A stretch of DNA of 64,000 bases. It comes from Leminorella grimontii ATCC 33999 = DSM 5078 (GTDB lineage Bacteria; Pseudomonadota; Gammaproteobacteria; Enterobacterales; Enterobacteriaceae). The number at the start of each line of letters is the position of its first letter. Position 1 is the first letter of the stretch. Location of the stretch: assembly GCF_000439085.1 (NCBI RefSeq), contig NZ_AUUA01000002.1, forward strand, positions 434,001 through 498,000. Direction: 5' to 3'. Made by a program: the position numbers and the translations under genes. The notes below the pieces were generated by a model, which ran no database searches, was not told the origin of the DNA, and worked only from the letters and a program-made list of their open reading frames with translations. Shown in pieces: positions 19,732-29,447 of this stretch.

Positions 19732-20511
19732 ATGAATTCTTTTGAAAGAAGAAATAAAATCGTTGATATGGTCAACGCCTCGGGGAAAGTGTTCGTTACA
19801 CAGCTTTCGAATACTTTTGAAATTTCCGAAGTCACGATACGTTCCGATCTGCGACAGCTGGAAAAAAAGGGGCTTTTGACGCGCTTTCACGGCGGCGCCT
19901 CCAAAACCGCCGACGAGCCTGTACAGACGACGGCCCTTCCCAATGAACTGATGCTGGAGGAGCGCTATCAGCAGGCAATGGAGCCGAAAAAGCGCATCGC
20001 CATTCTGGCCGCATCGTTCGTTAAGCCGGGCGACACCGTCATTCTGGACAGCGGCAGCACCACCATGCTGCTCGCCCAGGAGCTGGTGAAAATCGACAAT
20101 ATCACCGTCATTACCAACAATCTGCCGGCCGCTTTCGCCCTGTCAGAAAATAAAGAGATCACGCTGTTCGTCTGCGGCGGCACGCTGCGCCACAAGACGC
20201 GCTCGATGCACGGAAGCATTACCGAGCAGTCCCTCAACGGGATTGCCGCCGACCTGATGTTCGTCGGCGCGGACGGCATCGACGCCGAGAAGGGCATTAC
20301 CACCTTCAACGACGGCTACGCCATCAGCGGCGTCATGGCCAGCCGAGCGCACAGAGTGATCGCGGTTATCGACGCGTCCAAGTTTGGCCGCAGCGGCTTT
20401 AATCAGGTGCTGCCCATCGACAAACTGGACACGATTATTACCGACGAAGGCATCAGCGAGCGGGACAAGGCTGCATTTCAGAAACAGAACATCACCGTCC
20501 TGACGGCCTGA
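19732..20511 (+). CDS. gatR: DeoR family repressor of the gat genes
   Basis: 259 residues with an N-terminal DeoR helix-turn-helix (FVTQLSNTFEISEVTIRSDL at about 22-41) followed by RFHGGAS, and a C-terminal sugar-phosphate-sensing domain with DSGSTTMLLA and FVGADGID. It is intact, unlike the IS-disrupted gatR of E. coli K-12. It lies between gatD and gatY, so it most likely represses the locus and is released by a galactitol or tagatose phosphate. The repeated AACTTTCGA sites before gatZ are its likely targets. Confidence 0.88.
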   Translation: MNSFERRNKIVDMVNASGKVFVTQLSNTFEISEVTIRSDLRQLEKKGLLTRFHGGASKTADEPVQTTALPNELMLEERYQQAMEPKKRIAILAASFVKPGDTVILDSGSTTMLLAQELVKIDNITVITNNLPAAFALSENKEITLFVCGGTLRHKTRSMHGSITEQSLNGIAADLMFVGADGIDAEKGITTFNDGYAISGVMASRAHRVIAVIDASKFGRSGFNQVLPIDKLDTIITDEGISERDKAAFQKQNITVLTA

Positions 20512-20559
20512 CGCCCGGTGCGTCTGCCTGCTGGGATACGGTGGTTTGTTGAGGTTTAA

Positions 20560-21420
<861 letters not shown>

Positions 21421-21444
21421 TTTTTTCTCGGTTTAACAAGTGAA

Positions 21445-21475
21445 GGTTCCCTCTATGGTTAACGCCAGGGGAACC
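21445..21475 (+). terminator. Hairpin after gatY
   Basis: GGTTCCC and GGGAACC form a 7-bp stem around a 17-base loop, 25 bases after the gatY stop. No T-run follows, so termination is uncertain. Confidence 0.35.
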
Positions 21476-21523
21476 AAATCACTTACAAACGCTAATGACC
21501 ATGTGATTAATAACGTAAATAAT

Positions 21524-21570
21524 TTTTATCCGGATAAAAGATCGGGCTATCAGATTTTATCCGATTAAAA
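21524..21570. promoter_or_regulatory. Two 16-bp palindromes, 31 bp apart, upstream of hemP
   Basis: TTTTATCCGGATAAAA (21524-21539) is a perfect palindrome, and TTTTATCCGATTAAAA (21555-21570) is a near copy. The spacing of 31 bp is about three helical turns, as expected for two regulator dimers on one face of DNA. They lie 65-111 bases before the Fur box of the heme locus. Confidence 0.45.
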
Positions 21571-21634
21571 ACAGCCACATTTCTTAAATTCCCGCTTTAA
21601 AGATAAAGAAAGACTTGTTGATGTGTATTTTTTA

Positions 21635-21650
21635 AATGATACTTATTATC
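21635..21650 (+). promoter_or_regulatory. Fur box of the heme uptake operon
   Basis: AATGATACTTATTATC matches the Fur consensus AATGATAATCATTATC at 14 of 16 positions and lies 27 bases upstream of the hemP start. Iron-loaded Fur should repress the locus. Confidence 0.75.
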
Positions 21651-21677
21651 AATTTGCAATTAGTTATCATTAACACT

Positions 21678-21866
21678 ATGGCATCGACAAACTTACCATC
21701 CCTCCCGCAGTCAGAACCGAGCCTTTGCGCTGAGCAATCAACAAAGCCCGCTCAGGTAAACAGCCGGGAGCTCCTTGGTGAAAGCGGCATCCTGCTGATC
21801 GAGCATCAGAACCAGCAGTACCAGCTGCGCATCACCAAGACGGGAAAACTAATTTTAACCAAGTAA
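21678..21866 (+). CDS. hemP: Hemin uptake protein HemP
   Basis: 62 residues ending in the HemP signature: SRELLGESGILLIEH, then YQLRITKTGKLILTK. The start is set at ATG 21678; an in-frame ATG at 21636 would place the start codon inside the Fur box. HemP is a small cytosolic protein found at the head of heme uptake operons and affects hemR expression in some bacteria. It is followed after 127 bases by the receptor gene. Confidence 0.85.
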   Translation: MASTNLPSLPQSEPSLCAEQSTKPAQVNSRELLGESGILLIEHQNQQYQLRITKTGKLILTK

Positions 21867-21993
21867 AAAACTGCCGTTTGCATGCGATGACAGCGCGTCG
21901 TAGACGGATTTCTTTCAGCCAGCCACCCAGACCCCGCGTCAAGGCAGCCAGCCGCTTTCGTTTCATTGATAACTTTCATGGAGTGTTGCAGCT

Positions 21994-24009
21994 ATGCTTC
22001 GCCTATCGCCCTTATGCATTACCATTGCCTGCGCGTTGCCGCTTGTGGCTAACGCCGAATCACAAAACGCGACGTCCGGCGACGACGTAATGACCGTCGT
22101 CGCTACGGGTAACGATCGCAACGCCTTTGAGGCGCCGATGATGGTCACCGTCGTCAACCCCGCCGCGCCGGAAAATCTGGCCGCCAACAGCGCGGCCGAT
22201 CTGGTGAAATCCATCCCCGGCATTACCCTGTCCGGCATCGGCCGCAGCAACGGGCAGGACATCACCATGCGCGGCTACGACAAGCGCGGCATCCTGACGC
22301 TGGTCGACGGGGTGCGTCAGGGCACCGACACCGGCCACCTGAACGGCATATTCCTCGATCCGGCGCTGATAAAGCGCGTTGAGGTGGTTCGCGGCCCGTC
22401 CGCCCAGCTGTACGGCAGCGGCGCGCTGGGCGGCGTCATTGCCTTTGACACCGTCGACGCCAAAGACCTGCTTCGCGACGGCGAGCAGGGCGGCGTGCGC
22501 CTGTTCGGCTCCGGCGCGACGCTGGACCACAGCCAGGCGATGGGCGTCACCGCCTTTGGGCGAACCGACAGCCTGGACGGCCTCTTCTCCGCCAACTTCC
22601 GCGACAAGGGAAACCTCAGGCTAAGCAACGGCGAAACTGCCCCTAACGATGAAAATATCGGCTCCTTCCTGGCCAAAGGCACCTGGTACATTACCGACGC
22701 CCAGTCGCTGACGGGCAACCTGCGCTACTACAACAACGACGCCAGAGAGCCGAAGAACCCGCAAAACGCCAAGCCGGGCACCACCACCACCGACGTGATG
22801 ACCGACCGCACCACGGAAAGTAAAGACGCCCAGCTGGTTTATCGCATCAACCCGTCCGATATGGACTGGCTGAACGCCACCACCCGCGTTTATTACTCAG
22901 AGACCAATATCGACTCGTCGCCGGACGGCAGCCGCCGGGAAGATCGCAAGCAAACAACCGAAGGGATCAAGGTGGAAAACCGCTCCCGCCTATTCCAGCA
23001 AAGCGCCATACCCAGCCAGCTGACCTACGGCGCGGAAACCTACAAGCAGAAGCAAAATCCCAGCGGCGCAACCACCAGCTACCCCGATGCAGAAATCAAG
23101 TTCGCCTCCGGCTGGCTGCAGGACGAGCTAACGCTGCGCGACCTGCCCGTGTCGTTTATCGCCGGCGTGCGCTATGACAACTACAAGGCCGAAAGCAGCG
23201 GCTATAGCGATATCGACGCCGACCAGTGGTCGCCGAAGGTGGCGATGAGCGTCTTCCCGACCCACTGGCTGAGCCTGTTCGCCTCCTACTCCGAGGCGTT
23301 CCGCGCGCCGACCATGGGCGAGATGTATAACGACTCCCTGCACTTCAGCATGGGGCCGAACATGAACAACTACTGGAAGCCGAACCCCAACCTGAAGCCG
23401 GAAACCAACGCCACTACCGAAGCGGGCTTTGGCCTGCGGTTTGACAACCTGCTGATGGCTGACGACGACCTGAAGTTTAAGGCCAGCTACTTCAACACCA
23501 AGGCGGAAGACTACATCGATACCAAGGTCAATATGTCCGTGGGCTACAGGCCGGGCGTCGGCGTTATCTGCTCGCCGTGCGAAACCACCTCGGTCAACAT
23601 CCCCCGCGCCAAGATCTGGGGCTGGGACGTAATGATGGACTACCAGACCCACTACTTCGACATGAGCGTCGCCTACAACCGCACCAGCGGGAAAAACGAA
23701 GACACCGGCGAGTGGCTTTCGACCGTAAGCCCGGACACCGTATCGACCAAGCTTAACGTCCCGCTGGGCAACACCAACGCCGCCGTGGGCTGGATAGGCG
23801 TCTTCGCCGATCGCATCAAGGACGCGCCGACGCCGCAAAGCGGCTACGCCACCCACGACTTCTACGTCAGCTATAAGCCGGACGTATTTAAAGACAAGCT
23901 AACGACCAGCGTGGTGATCTCCAACGCCTTTGATAAAGAGTACTACACGCCTGGCGGCGTGTTGCAGGACGGCCGCAACGTGAAGCTGTTCGCCAGCTAT
24001 CAGTTCTAA
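21994..24009 (+). CDS. hemR: TonB-dependent heme/hemoglobin receptor HemR
   Basis: 671 residues. A signal peptide (1-21, ending LVANA) is followed by a TonB box DDVMTVVA, a plug domain (the VRGPSAQLYGSGALGG block is typical) and a 22-strand barrel ending in the aromatic FASYQF. The heme receptor boxes FRAP (436-439) and NPNL (464-467) are present with His450 between them, the place of the heme-binding histidine in Yersinia HemR. It imports heme across the outer membrane using TonB energy. Two cysteines in VICSPCE may form a loop disulfide. HmuR is an equivalent name. Confidence 0.92.
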   Translation: MLRLSPLCITIACALPLVANAESQNATSGDDVMTVVATGNDRNAFEAPMMVTVVNPAAPENLAANSAADLVKSIPGITLSGIGRSNGQDITMRGYDKRGILTLVDGVRQGTDTGHLNGIFLDPALIKRVEVVRGPSAQLYGSGALGGVIAFDTVDAKDLLRDGEQGGVRLFGSGATLDHSQAMGVTAFGRTDSLDGLFSANFRDKGNLRLSNGETAPNDENIGSFLAKGTWYITDAQSLTGNLRYYNNDAREPKNPQNAKPGTTTTDVMTDRTTESKDAQLVYRINPSDMDWLNATTRVYYSETNIDSSPDGSRREDRKQTTEGIKVENRSRLFQQSAIPSQLTYGAETYKQKQNPSGATTSYPDAEIKFASGWLQDELTLRDLPVSFIAGVRYDNYKAESSGYSDIDADQWSPKVAMSVFPTHWLSLFASYSEAFRAPTMGEMYNDSLHFSMGPNMNNYWKPNPNLKPETNATTEAGFGLRFDNLLMADDDLKFKASYFNTKAEDYIDTKVNMSVGYRPGVGVICSPCETTSVNIPRAKIWGWDVMMDYQTHYFDMSVAYNRTSGKNEDTGEWLSTVSPDTVSTKLNVPLGNTNAAVGWIGVFADRIKDAPTPQSGYATHDFYVSYKPDVFKDKLTTSVVISNAFDKEYYTPGGVLQDGRNVKLFASYQF

Positions 24010-24079
24010 GCAGTATCGGGCCGCGCTAATAATAAAAAGCGTGGCCCGCGTTTAACCAACCGCATACGGGAAACCAAAG

Positions 24080-25126
24080 ATGACAATCTCTTTATACGAT
24101 CGCTATCTACAGGCCAAGCAGCAGCATCCGGAGGAGTTCGCCAGAGATCTGGCAAAGCGACTTTCGGTCAGCGAAGCGGAACTGACCCACGCGCGCGTGG
24201 GCCACGATGCCCGACGCCTGAACGGCGACGACGTTAGAGCGCTGCTGGCGGCGCTTGAAAGCGTCGGTGAAACCAAGGCCATCACCCGCAACGAATATGC
24301 GGTGCACGAGCAGGTGGGAAGCTACGCCAATCAGCACCTCAGCGGCCACGCCGGGCTTATCCTGAACCCGTATGCGCTGGATCTGCGCCTGTTTCTCAAC
24401 CACTGGCGCTTCGCCTTCACCCTGACGGAACAAACGGCGCGGGGCGAACGCCGCAGCATTCAGTTTTTCGACGAGTACGGCGACGCGCTGCACAAGGTCT
24501 ACATGACGGAAAACACCGACGCGTCGGCGTGGCAAAAAGTCATCGATACGTTCTTACAGGACGACAACCCTGCCCTGACGCTACTGACGGCGGAACCGGC
24601 CAAATCGGAAAAAGCGCAGAAAATCGACGAGCTGGCCATTGACCGCGAATGGCGCGAGATGACCGACGTCCACCAGTTTTTCACCCTGCTGCGCAAGCAT
24701 AACGTCACGCGCCAGCAGGCCTTTGCGGCAGTAGACAACGACTTGGCCCGGCGCGTCGACAATCAGTCCCTGCGACAGCTGCTGGACATGGCCAAGCGCG
24801 ACGCCAACGACATCATGGTGTTCGTCGGCAACCGCGGCTGCGTGCAAATCTTTACCGGCAAAATCGAACGGGTCGTTCCCCACGGCAGGTGGCTGAACAT
24901 TTTCAACCGCGAGTTCGTGCTGCACCTGATTGAAGACGACATCGTCGAAAGCTGGATAACCCGCAAGCCGACCAAAGACGGCGTCGTCACCAGCCTTGAG
25001 CTGTTCGCCGCCGACGGTACGCAAATCGCCCAGCTTTACGGCCAGCGTACGGAAGGGAAGCCAGAACAGTCCCAGTGGAGAACGCAGCTCGATACGCTGC
25101 TTCAACAGCCCATGGTGTTTGCGTAA
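24080..25126 (+). CDS. hemS: Cytoplasmic heme-handling/degrading protein HemS
   Basis: 348 residues, the length of Yersinia HemS and close to ChuS and ShuS, which are made of two tandem repeats. The repeats show here as [11 protein letters not shown]...FLNHWRFAF in the first half and [15 protein letters not shown]...[12 protein letters not shown] in the second. HemS binds heme after import and supports its breakdown or transfer. It starts 70 bases after hemR on the same strand. Confidence 0.9.
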   Translation: MTISLYDRYLQAKQQHPEEFARDLAKRLSVSEAELTHARVGHDARRLNGDDVRALLAALESVGETKAITRNEYAVHEQVGSYANQHLSGHAGLILNPYALDLRLFLNHWRFAFTLTEQTARGERRSIQFFDEYGDALHKVYMTENTDASAWQKVIDTFLQDDNPALTLLTAEPAKSEKAQKIDELAIDREWREMTDVHQFFTLLRKHNVTRQQAFAAVDNDLARRVDNQSLRQLLDMAKRDANDIMVFVGNRGCVQIFTGKIERVVPHGRWLNIFNREFVLHLIEDDIVESWITRKPTKDGVVTSLELFAADGTQIAQLYGQRTEGKPEQSQWRTQLDTLLQQPMVFA

Positions 25127-25172
25127 AGCGCGATGCTTGCATAAAGGGGCCTACATAAATAAGAGAGTCTTC

Positions 25173-26003
25173 ATGAAGAAAGCTTTAGTAAAAACGGCGC
25201 TGGCTTTCGGCGCCCTGTTCAGCGCAGCGGCCTTTGCCGCCGAACAGCGGGTCATCAGCGTTGGCGGCGACGTGACGGAAATCGTCTACGCCCTGAACGC
25301 GCAGGGCGCACTGGTTGGGCGCGACTCGACCAGCCTAACGCCCAAAGCCGCCCAGAGCCTGCCGGACGTCGGCTACATGCGCCAGCTTAACGCCGAAGGG
25401 CTGCTCTCCCTGCGCCCGACGCTAATACTTGCCAGCGAGCTTTCTCAGCCTGCGCTGGCGCTGGAACAGGTGAAAAACGCCGGCGTGAATATCGTCAGCG
25501 TGCCCGGCACGCCGTCGCTGGAGACGGTAACGAAGAAGATCGCCGTCGTCGCTGACGCGTTGGGTAAAGAGCAGGAGGGCGAGAAGCTTATCGCAGACTT
25601 CAACCGCCAGCTGGCGGATTTGCCAAAAAAGTCACTGCCGACCAAGGTGCTGTTTGTGATGAACTACGGCGGCGGAGAACCGATGGCTGCGGGGCAGAAC
25701 ACCGCCGCCGAGGCCATTATTACGCAGGCGGGCGGCAAGAACGCCATGCAGGGCTTTAGCCGCTACCGGCCGCTGTCTCAGGAAGGCGTGGTGGCCGCCG
25801 CGCCCGACCTGCTGCTTATCACTACCACCGGCTTCCAAAGCCTGGGCGGCGAAGAGAAAATCTGGCAGCTTCCCGGCATTAAGCACACGCCCGCCGGGCA
25901 AAAGCATCGGCTACTGGTGGTCGACGACCTGGCGCTGCTGGGGTTTAGTTTGAAGACGCCGGCGGTGATGGGGGAGTTGCAGAGGGCGATGGAGGGGGAG
26001 TAG
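25173..26003 (+). CDS. hmuT: Periplasmic heme-binding protein HmuT/HemT
   Basis: 276 residues from ATG 25173; an upstream in-frame codon at 24996 lies inside hemS and is rejected. A signal peptide ends in AAAFA. The rest is a class III substrate-binding protein with the typical [16 protein letters not shown] start, GRDSTSL and [20 protein letters not shown] blocks. It delivers heme to an inner membrane ABC transporter. The permease (hmuU/hemU) and ATPase (hmuV/hemV) genes that normally follow are missing: a terminator and an unrelated opposite-strand gene come next. Confidence 0.9.
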   Translation: MKKALVKTALAFGALFSAAAFAAEQRVISVGGDVTEIVYALNAQGALVGRDSTSLTPKAAQSLPDVGYMRQLNAEGLLSLRPTLILASELSQPALALEQVKNAGVNIVSVPGTPSLETVTKKIAVVADALGKEQEGEKLIADFNRQLADLPKKSLPTKVLFVMNYGGGEPMAAGQNTAAEAIITQAGGKNAMQGFSRYRPLSQEGVVAAAPDLLLITTTGFQSLGGEEKIWQLPGIKHTPAGQKHRLLVVDDLALLGFSLKTPAVMGELQRAMEGE

Positions 26004-26052
26004 GGGAGTTTTGTTTTTTATTGAATTAACACGTAGATGAATCATCGTAATA

Positions 26053-26096
26053 CCCGCGCCATTGGCTATACGCTCAGGCGCGGGATTTTTATTTTT
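26053..26096 (+). terminator. Rho-independent terminator after hmuT
   Basis: CCCGCGCC (26053-26060) pairs with GGCGCGGG (26077-26084), followed by ATTTTTATTTTTTT. It closes the heme operon directly after hmuT. The same 8-bp stem recurs at 27673-27700 and 28693-28720. Confidence 0.85.
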
Positions 26097-27491
26097 TTAC
26101 CGTATCGATGCATCCGAACGGCTTTGTTTATAGCTATTAACAGCCTTACAGGTTTCTTCAAGATCCTCCTGCCAGAGGATTTTTCCCTGCTCGTTTTTTA
26201 ACAGAGTCATGGGATTATATTGACTACACGGGCCTTCCTGAGAAATATTATCCCTTGTGAGCGTTGCAATAACATGATTGTTATTATCTATATACATATC
26301 TCCCTTAACACCATTTTTTCTTACACGCCAAACGCCTTCATATATTGGCTGTCTAAACGAACGCCACGGAGTACCAATTTTGCTATATTCAAACGGAATA
26401 ACCGTTTCGCCTTTTTTATCAATAACGCCCCACTTTTCATTATTATCAACGACAACGGCGAAACCATTATGGAATGCAGAAACATTGCGATAATTCATCC
26501 TGAATAGCTCTTTACCATACTCATCAAATAACGCCCACTCTGAATTTTTTTCTTCTCCTGTAAAGCGCTTAATCCAGATAACGCCATCGCTAAATTTACT
26601 GAGACGGCAGCGTTCAGAAATACGCCGTTCTTCCATTGATGGGAGTTTGACTACATAACAGCCTGCATTTTGTTGCTTTTGTACGATAACAGCATGTTCA
26701 GAAAACGAATAAGGTTCAACCGTCACCTGTGAGAGCAAAACTTCACCCCTCTCATTGAGAATATCGACAAGCCCTCTCATTCCTGAAGGGTCATAGCTCT
26801 TTATCCATCTGTTATTTGAAATCCAGTGGAAGCTTGTGTCCAAAGAGAAGGGAAAAAGTTCTTTACCTTTCTTATCGATGATAGTCGAATAAAACTCCCC
26901 TTCTTTTTTTACAGAAACGCTTGCATACCCTTGTTTAAATTCGCTTATAGATGAATAAATCGGTTCCAGAATCCATGTCCCGGTATGGATATCCATATAT
27001 CCCCTTTTTACACCACTATCGGTGATCCTCAACGCACTTATCATTCCATCAGACACACCATAATCCGAATAATTTTCAGAGGACTTCAGTGCATGAATTA
27101 ACGTACCACGGTAGTCATAAAGTGCATGGGCTTTTGCAGAAAACAGAAGATTATCAGCAATTTTAATTATCGATCCACGAGGAGGGACTTGGGGCGTACC
27201 AGAAATGGTGCCAACAACATTCCCGTCGGGATCCAGCACATCGGTATCACCATTTTCTTTTAATGCTAACCAAATATCCGGATATTTATCTATAACGTTA
27301 TACTTTGCCGGTGTGACAGTTTTTCCATCTCGACTGATTAAACCACATTTATCAAATACCTCTGCGTTGCTAGAAACACAGGCACTGATAAATGGATAAG
27401 CATATTTCTTATTTTCTTTACTATTTTCGGCGTTGGCGATACTTCCCCAAAAGAAAATAATAACAATAGAAATCCATCTCTTTTTACTCAT
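26097..27491 (-). CDS. WG-repeat protein with signal peptide
   Basis: 464 residues starting with a signal peptide (1-21, ending SIANA), so it is secreted to the periplasm or beyond. WG/KWG-type repeats are visible, best in KWGVIDKKGETVIPFEYSKI at about 355-374, with weaker copies along the chain such as GMRGLVDILNERGEVLL and ALFDEYGKELF. Such repeats build beta-sheet-rich scaffolds; no catalytic function is known for most of them. The gene is AT-rich compared with hmuT and convergent to it, sharing the terminator at 26053. It looks like part of an accessory insertion. Confidence 0.75.
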   Translation of the reverse strand: MSKKRWISIVIIFFWGSIANAENSKENKKYAYPFISACVSSNAEVFDKCGLISRDGKTVTPAKYNVIDKYPDIWLALKENGDTDVLDPDGNVVGTISGTPQVPPRGSIIKIADNLLFSAKAHALYDYRGTLIHALKSSENYSDYGVSDGMISALRITDSGVKRGYMDIHTGTWILEPIYSSISEFKQGYASVSVKKEGEFYSTIIDKKGKELFPFSLDTSFHWISNNRWIKSYDPSGMRGLVDILNERGEVLLSQVTVEPYSFSEHAVIVQKQQNAGCYVVKLPSMEERRISERCRLSKFSDGVIWIKRFTGEEKNSEWALFDEYGKELFRMNYRNVSAFHNGFAVVVDNNEKWGVIDKKGETVIPFEYSKIGTPWRSFRQPIYEGVWRVRKNGVKGDMYIDNNNHVIATLTRDNISQEGPCSQYNPMTLLKNEQGKILWQEDLEETCKAVNSYKQSRSDASIR

Positions 27492-27672
27492 GCGCTTTCC
27501 CTCTTGGCGAATACCTTGGCTATAAAACTGCGATAGTATTAATCATATTTACTGAAACGAGAATTACATTAAGTGCTTTGCTGTTCTGTTGTCTATTCAG
27601 CACCGCGTATATCAATTCAGTTTTGACCATGCCGCAAATCTGGTGAGAAGCAGTAAATTACTTGTCGAGATA

Positions 27673-27700
27673 CCCGCGCCATTATGGATAACGGCGCGGG
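27673..27700. terminator. Hairpin CCCGCGCC/GGCGCGGG, second copy
   Basis: Perfect 8-bp stem around a 12-base loop. It lies on the downstream side of the decayed regulator copy at 27722-27982, in the same relative place as the hairpin at 28693-28720. Confidence 0.5.
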
Positions 27701-27721
27701 AAACGCTTCTTAAAAAACACC

Positions 27722-27982
27722 TCACCTACCGCAATACCGAGAAGGCCAAATCTCCCCCGGCTCAACGCCCAGCGCCGCAGCAATCAACCTTTCCCCCTTC
27801 GGCCAGCGGCGCATCAGGGCGTTAGCCAGCGTGGAGGATGCCAGTCTTGCTGCGTTATAGCTCATCTCCATTGACGGGAACTATCCTATTATTGCCCACG
27901 CGTACCCAGCGCGGGGCCTTGAGTTCTAGCTGACTAGCCCGAACAGGAAGTCTGGCAGAGTTTGTTCTACGTCGGACGGTAA
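27722..27982 (-). pseudogene. Decayed copy of the Nlp-type regulator and the end of its upstream gene
   Basis: This stretch aligns with 28742 onward at an offset of exactly 1020 bases at its left end (for example the shared TACCGCAATACCGAGAAGG). It lacks about 80 bases in the middle that encode the N-terminal half of the intact regulator at 28742-28954, and carries stops and shifts in the portion matching the upstream gene. It is therefore a truncated remnant of a duplicated locus. The rest of the 27492-28004 gap shows nothing else I can support. Confidence 0.7.
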
Positions 27983-28004
27983 CGCGGGTTTATCTTAAAT
28001 AAAA

Positions 28005-28427
28005 TTAATCAATACACACGAAGTTCCCTTCAGTGACGTCCAGTCGCCCAACCCCCAGCGAGTTACGTCGGAAATCCCCAGAAAATATATAATTATATTT
28101 ATTGCTATCACAAACAAACTTATTAAATTTATCTTCTAAATTTCTATTTAAAAAATTTAACTTAATTTCTTTATTAAAATAATATTCATATTCACCACTT
28201 TCAGAATATATTATTTTATCCACTCTATATAAACTTAAACATTCTCCACAGGCATATTGCATATCATACAACTGTAAGGTGACATGATCTTCTACCTCAC
28301 CATAACTGACAAGCTGCTTCAGTCGTTCATAATCCTTAGAGCATTCCCCCCTAGAATATTCATTCTCACATGCAACTAACATAATGACACAAGAAAATAT
28401 AAACATTAAATCTCTTAGCATATTCAT
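28005..28427 (-). CDS. Hypothetical lipoprotein
   Basis: 140 residues with a lipoprotein signal: hydrophobic stretch at 7-18, then LVAC with the lipidation Cys at about residue 20. The mature part has six further cysteines (including YACGEC) and is rich in Asn, Tyr and Lys. The gene is strongly AT-rich compared with the backbone. It follows a 60-residue gene by ten bases and probably shares its transcript. I recognise no family. An immunity-like or surface role is possible but unproven. Confidence 0.6.
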   Translation of the reverse strand: MNMLRDLMFIFSCVIMLVACENEYSRGECSKDYERLKQLVSYGEVEDHVTLQLYDMQYACGECLSLYRVDKIIYSESGEYEYYFNKEIKLNFLNRNLEDKFNKFVCDSNKYNYIFSGDFRRNSLGVGRLDVTEGNFVCID

Positions 28428-28437
28428 TCCCTAAATA

Positions 28438-28620
28438 TTAATAATAGTTGCAGATGGTATATCGGTCATCCTCTCTGGTAAAAAATAGCTTCTTACCATT
28501 ATGATATATCCTTCTTTCATCCTGCATATAACCATTTCCTTTCAAAGTTTTACGCAGATTTAGATTTTCTTGTGCTACGCGATCAATAACAACACATTTA
28601 ATTTTTACTACATTAATCAT
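28438..28620 (-). CDS. Small hypothetical protein, possibly a gene fragment
   Basis: 60 residues, basic, with no signal or membrane segment, ending in DDRYTICNYY. It is AT-rich and lies ten bases upstream of the lipoprotein gene. The short length and lack of a clear ribosome site leave open that it is the tail of a once larger protein. No family is recognised. Confidence 0.4.
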   Translation of the reverse strand: MINVVKIKCVVIDRVAQENLNLRKTLKGNGYMQDERRIYHNGKKLFFTREDDRYTICNYY

Positions 28621-28692
28621 ATTTTATGAAAGTAATCGAATCAACAGATAATATACGAAGCTATTTATTAGGAAGCATTCAGCATTATGTAA

Positions 28693-28720
28693 CCCGCGCC
28701 GCCGCCAATAACGGCGCGGG
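28693..28720 (-). terminator. Hairpin CCCGCGCC/GGCGCGGG, third copy
   Basis: Perfect 8-bp stem with a 12-base loop, 21 bases past the stop of the Nlp-type regulator. No T-run follows on the minus strand, so it may need other factors or act mainly as an RNA stabiliser. Confidence 0.5.
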
Positions 28721-28741
28721 AAGCCTCTCTTAAAAAACACC

Positions 28742-28954
28742 CTACCTACCGCAATACCGAGAAGGCCAAATCTCCTCCGGCGCAACGCCCAGCGCTGTGG
28801 CAATCAGCCTTTCCCCCTTCGGCCAGCGGCGCATCAGGGCGTTAGCCAGCGTAGAGGATGTCAGCCCCGCTTCGCGTGAGACGGCGGCAAGCGAGGTGCC
28901 GCGCTTTTTCAGCGCCGCGATCACGTCGGCGGAATGCCAGTCCTGTTGGTTCAT
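28742..28954 (-). CDS. Ner/Nlp-family DNA-binding protein
   Basis: 70 residues of the Ner/Nlp (SfsB) type: DWHSADVIAALKKRGTSLAAVSREAGL forms the N-terminal and first recognition helices, then SSTLANALMRRWPKGERLIATALG, ending in the family's PEEIWPSRY. Ner proteins are phage Mu-type repressors and Nlp is their chromosomal relative. The start overlaps the stop of the preceding gene (ATGA). Together with that frameshifted gene and a structured upstream RNA it resembles a small phage-derived regulatory cassette. Its targets are unknown. Confidence 0.8.
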   Translation of the reverse strand: MNQQDWHSADVIAALKKRGTSLAAVSREAGLTSSTLANALMRRWPKGERLIATALGVAPEEIWPSRYCGR

Positions 28955-29411
28955 AACTCACCCCCATTGACGGGAACGACCCTATTGCCCATGCGCACCC
29001 AACGCGGGGCCTTGAGTTCCGCCGCGAGGTAGCTGACCAGCCCAAACAGCAGGTCTGACAGGGTTTGTTCTACATCAGGGGGAAGCTCCTGCTCGGTGAG
29101 GGTTTGAGACAGCGCCATACAGTAGCCGCACAGCTGTTCCGTATCGGGCTCGAAGCGTGGAAAAACGAGGGGATGAGCGTTAGTAATAAACAGGGATTCC
29201 AAATGAGGCGGGATCGGGTCGTTCTGCGTGGCCCTAGACACGCGAGGCAGGCGGTAAGCCGCTCGCAAAACGCGGAGCGCAGCCCCGGAAAGTCAAATTC
29301 GGCCTGAGCTTCGGCAAACTGTTCGCAGTAGTCGGCCAAAACGGTGAAGTCCGCATTGGGGTCAATAGAGAGTGTGAGTAACGGGTGAACTTGGGTTGGG
29401 GTTGTAGCCAT
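28951..29411 (-). pseudogene. Frameshifted conserved gene upstream of the Nlp-type regulator
   Basis: The N-terminal part starts at ATG 29411 with a strong GGAGG seven bases upstream and reads well through AEFDFPGLRSAFCERLTACL. After about 29230 that frame turns to low-quality sequence, while a frame offset by two bases continues sensibly (SLFITNAHPLVF, LVSYLAAELKAPRWVR) to the stop at 28951. A single indel near 29225-29260 explains this. The joined product would be about 150 residues, with no signal peptide. It overlaps the regulator gene by four bases. It could be a true pseudogene, a sequencing error or programmed frameshifting. Confidence 0.65.
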
Positions 29412-29447
29412 GAGGCAGCCTCCGATGAGTCGTTAATATAACCACCA

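Noticed and set aside
24996-25172. N-terminal extension of the HmuT frame
   Set aside because: It lies inside hemS in another frame and would hide the clear signal peptide that starts at 25173.
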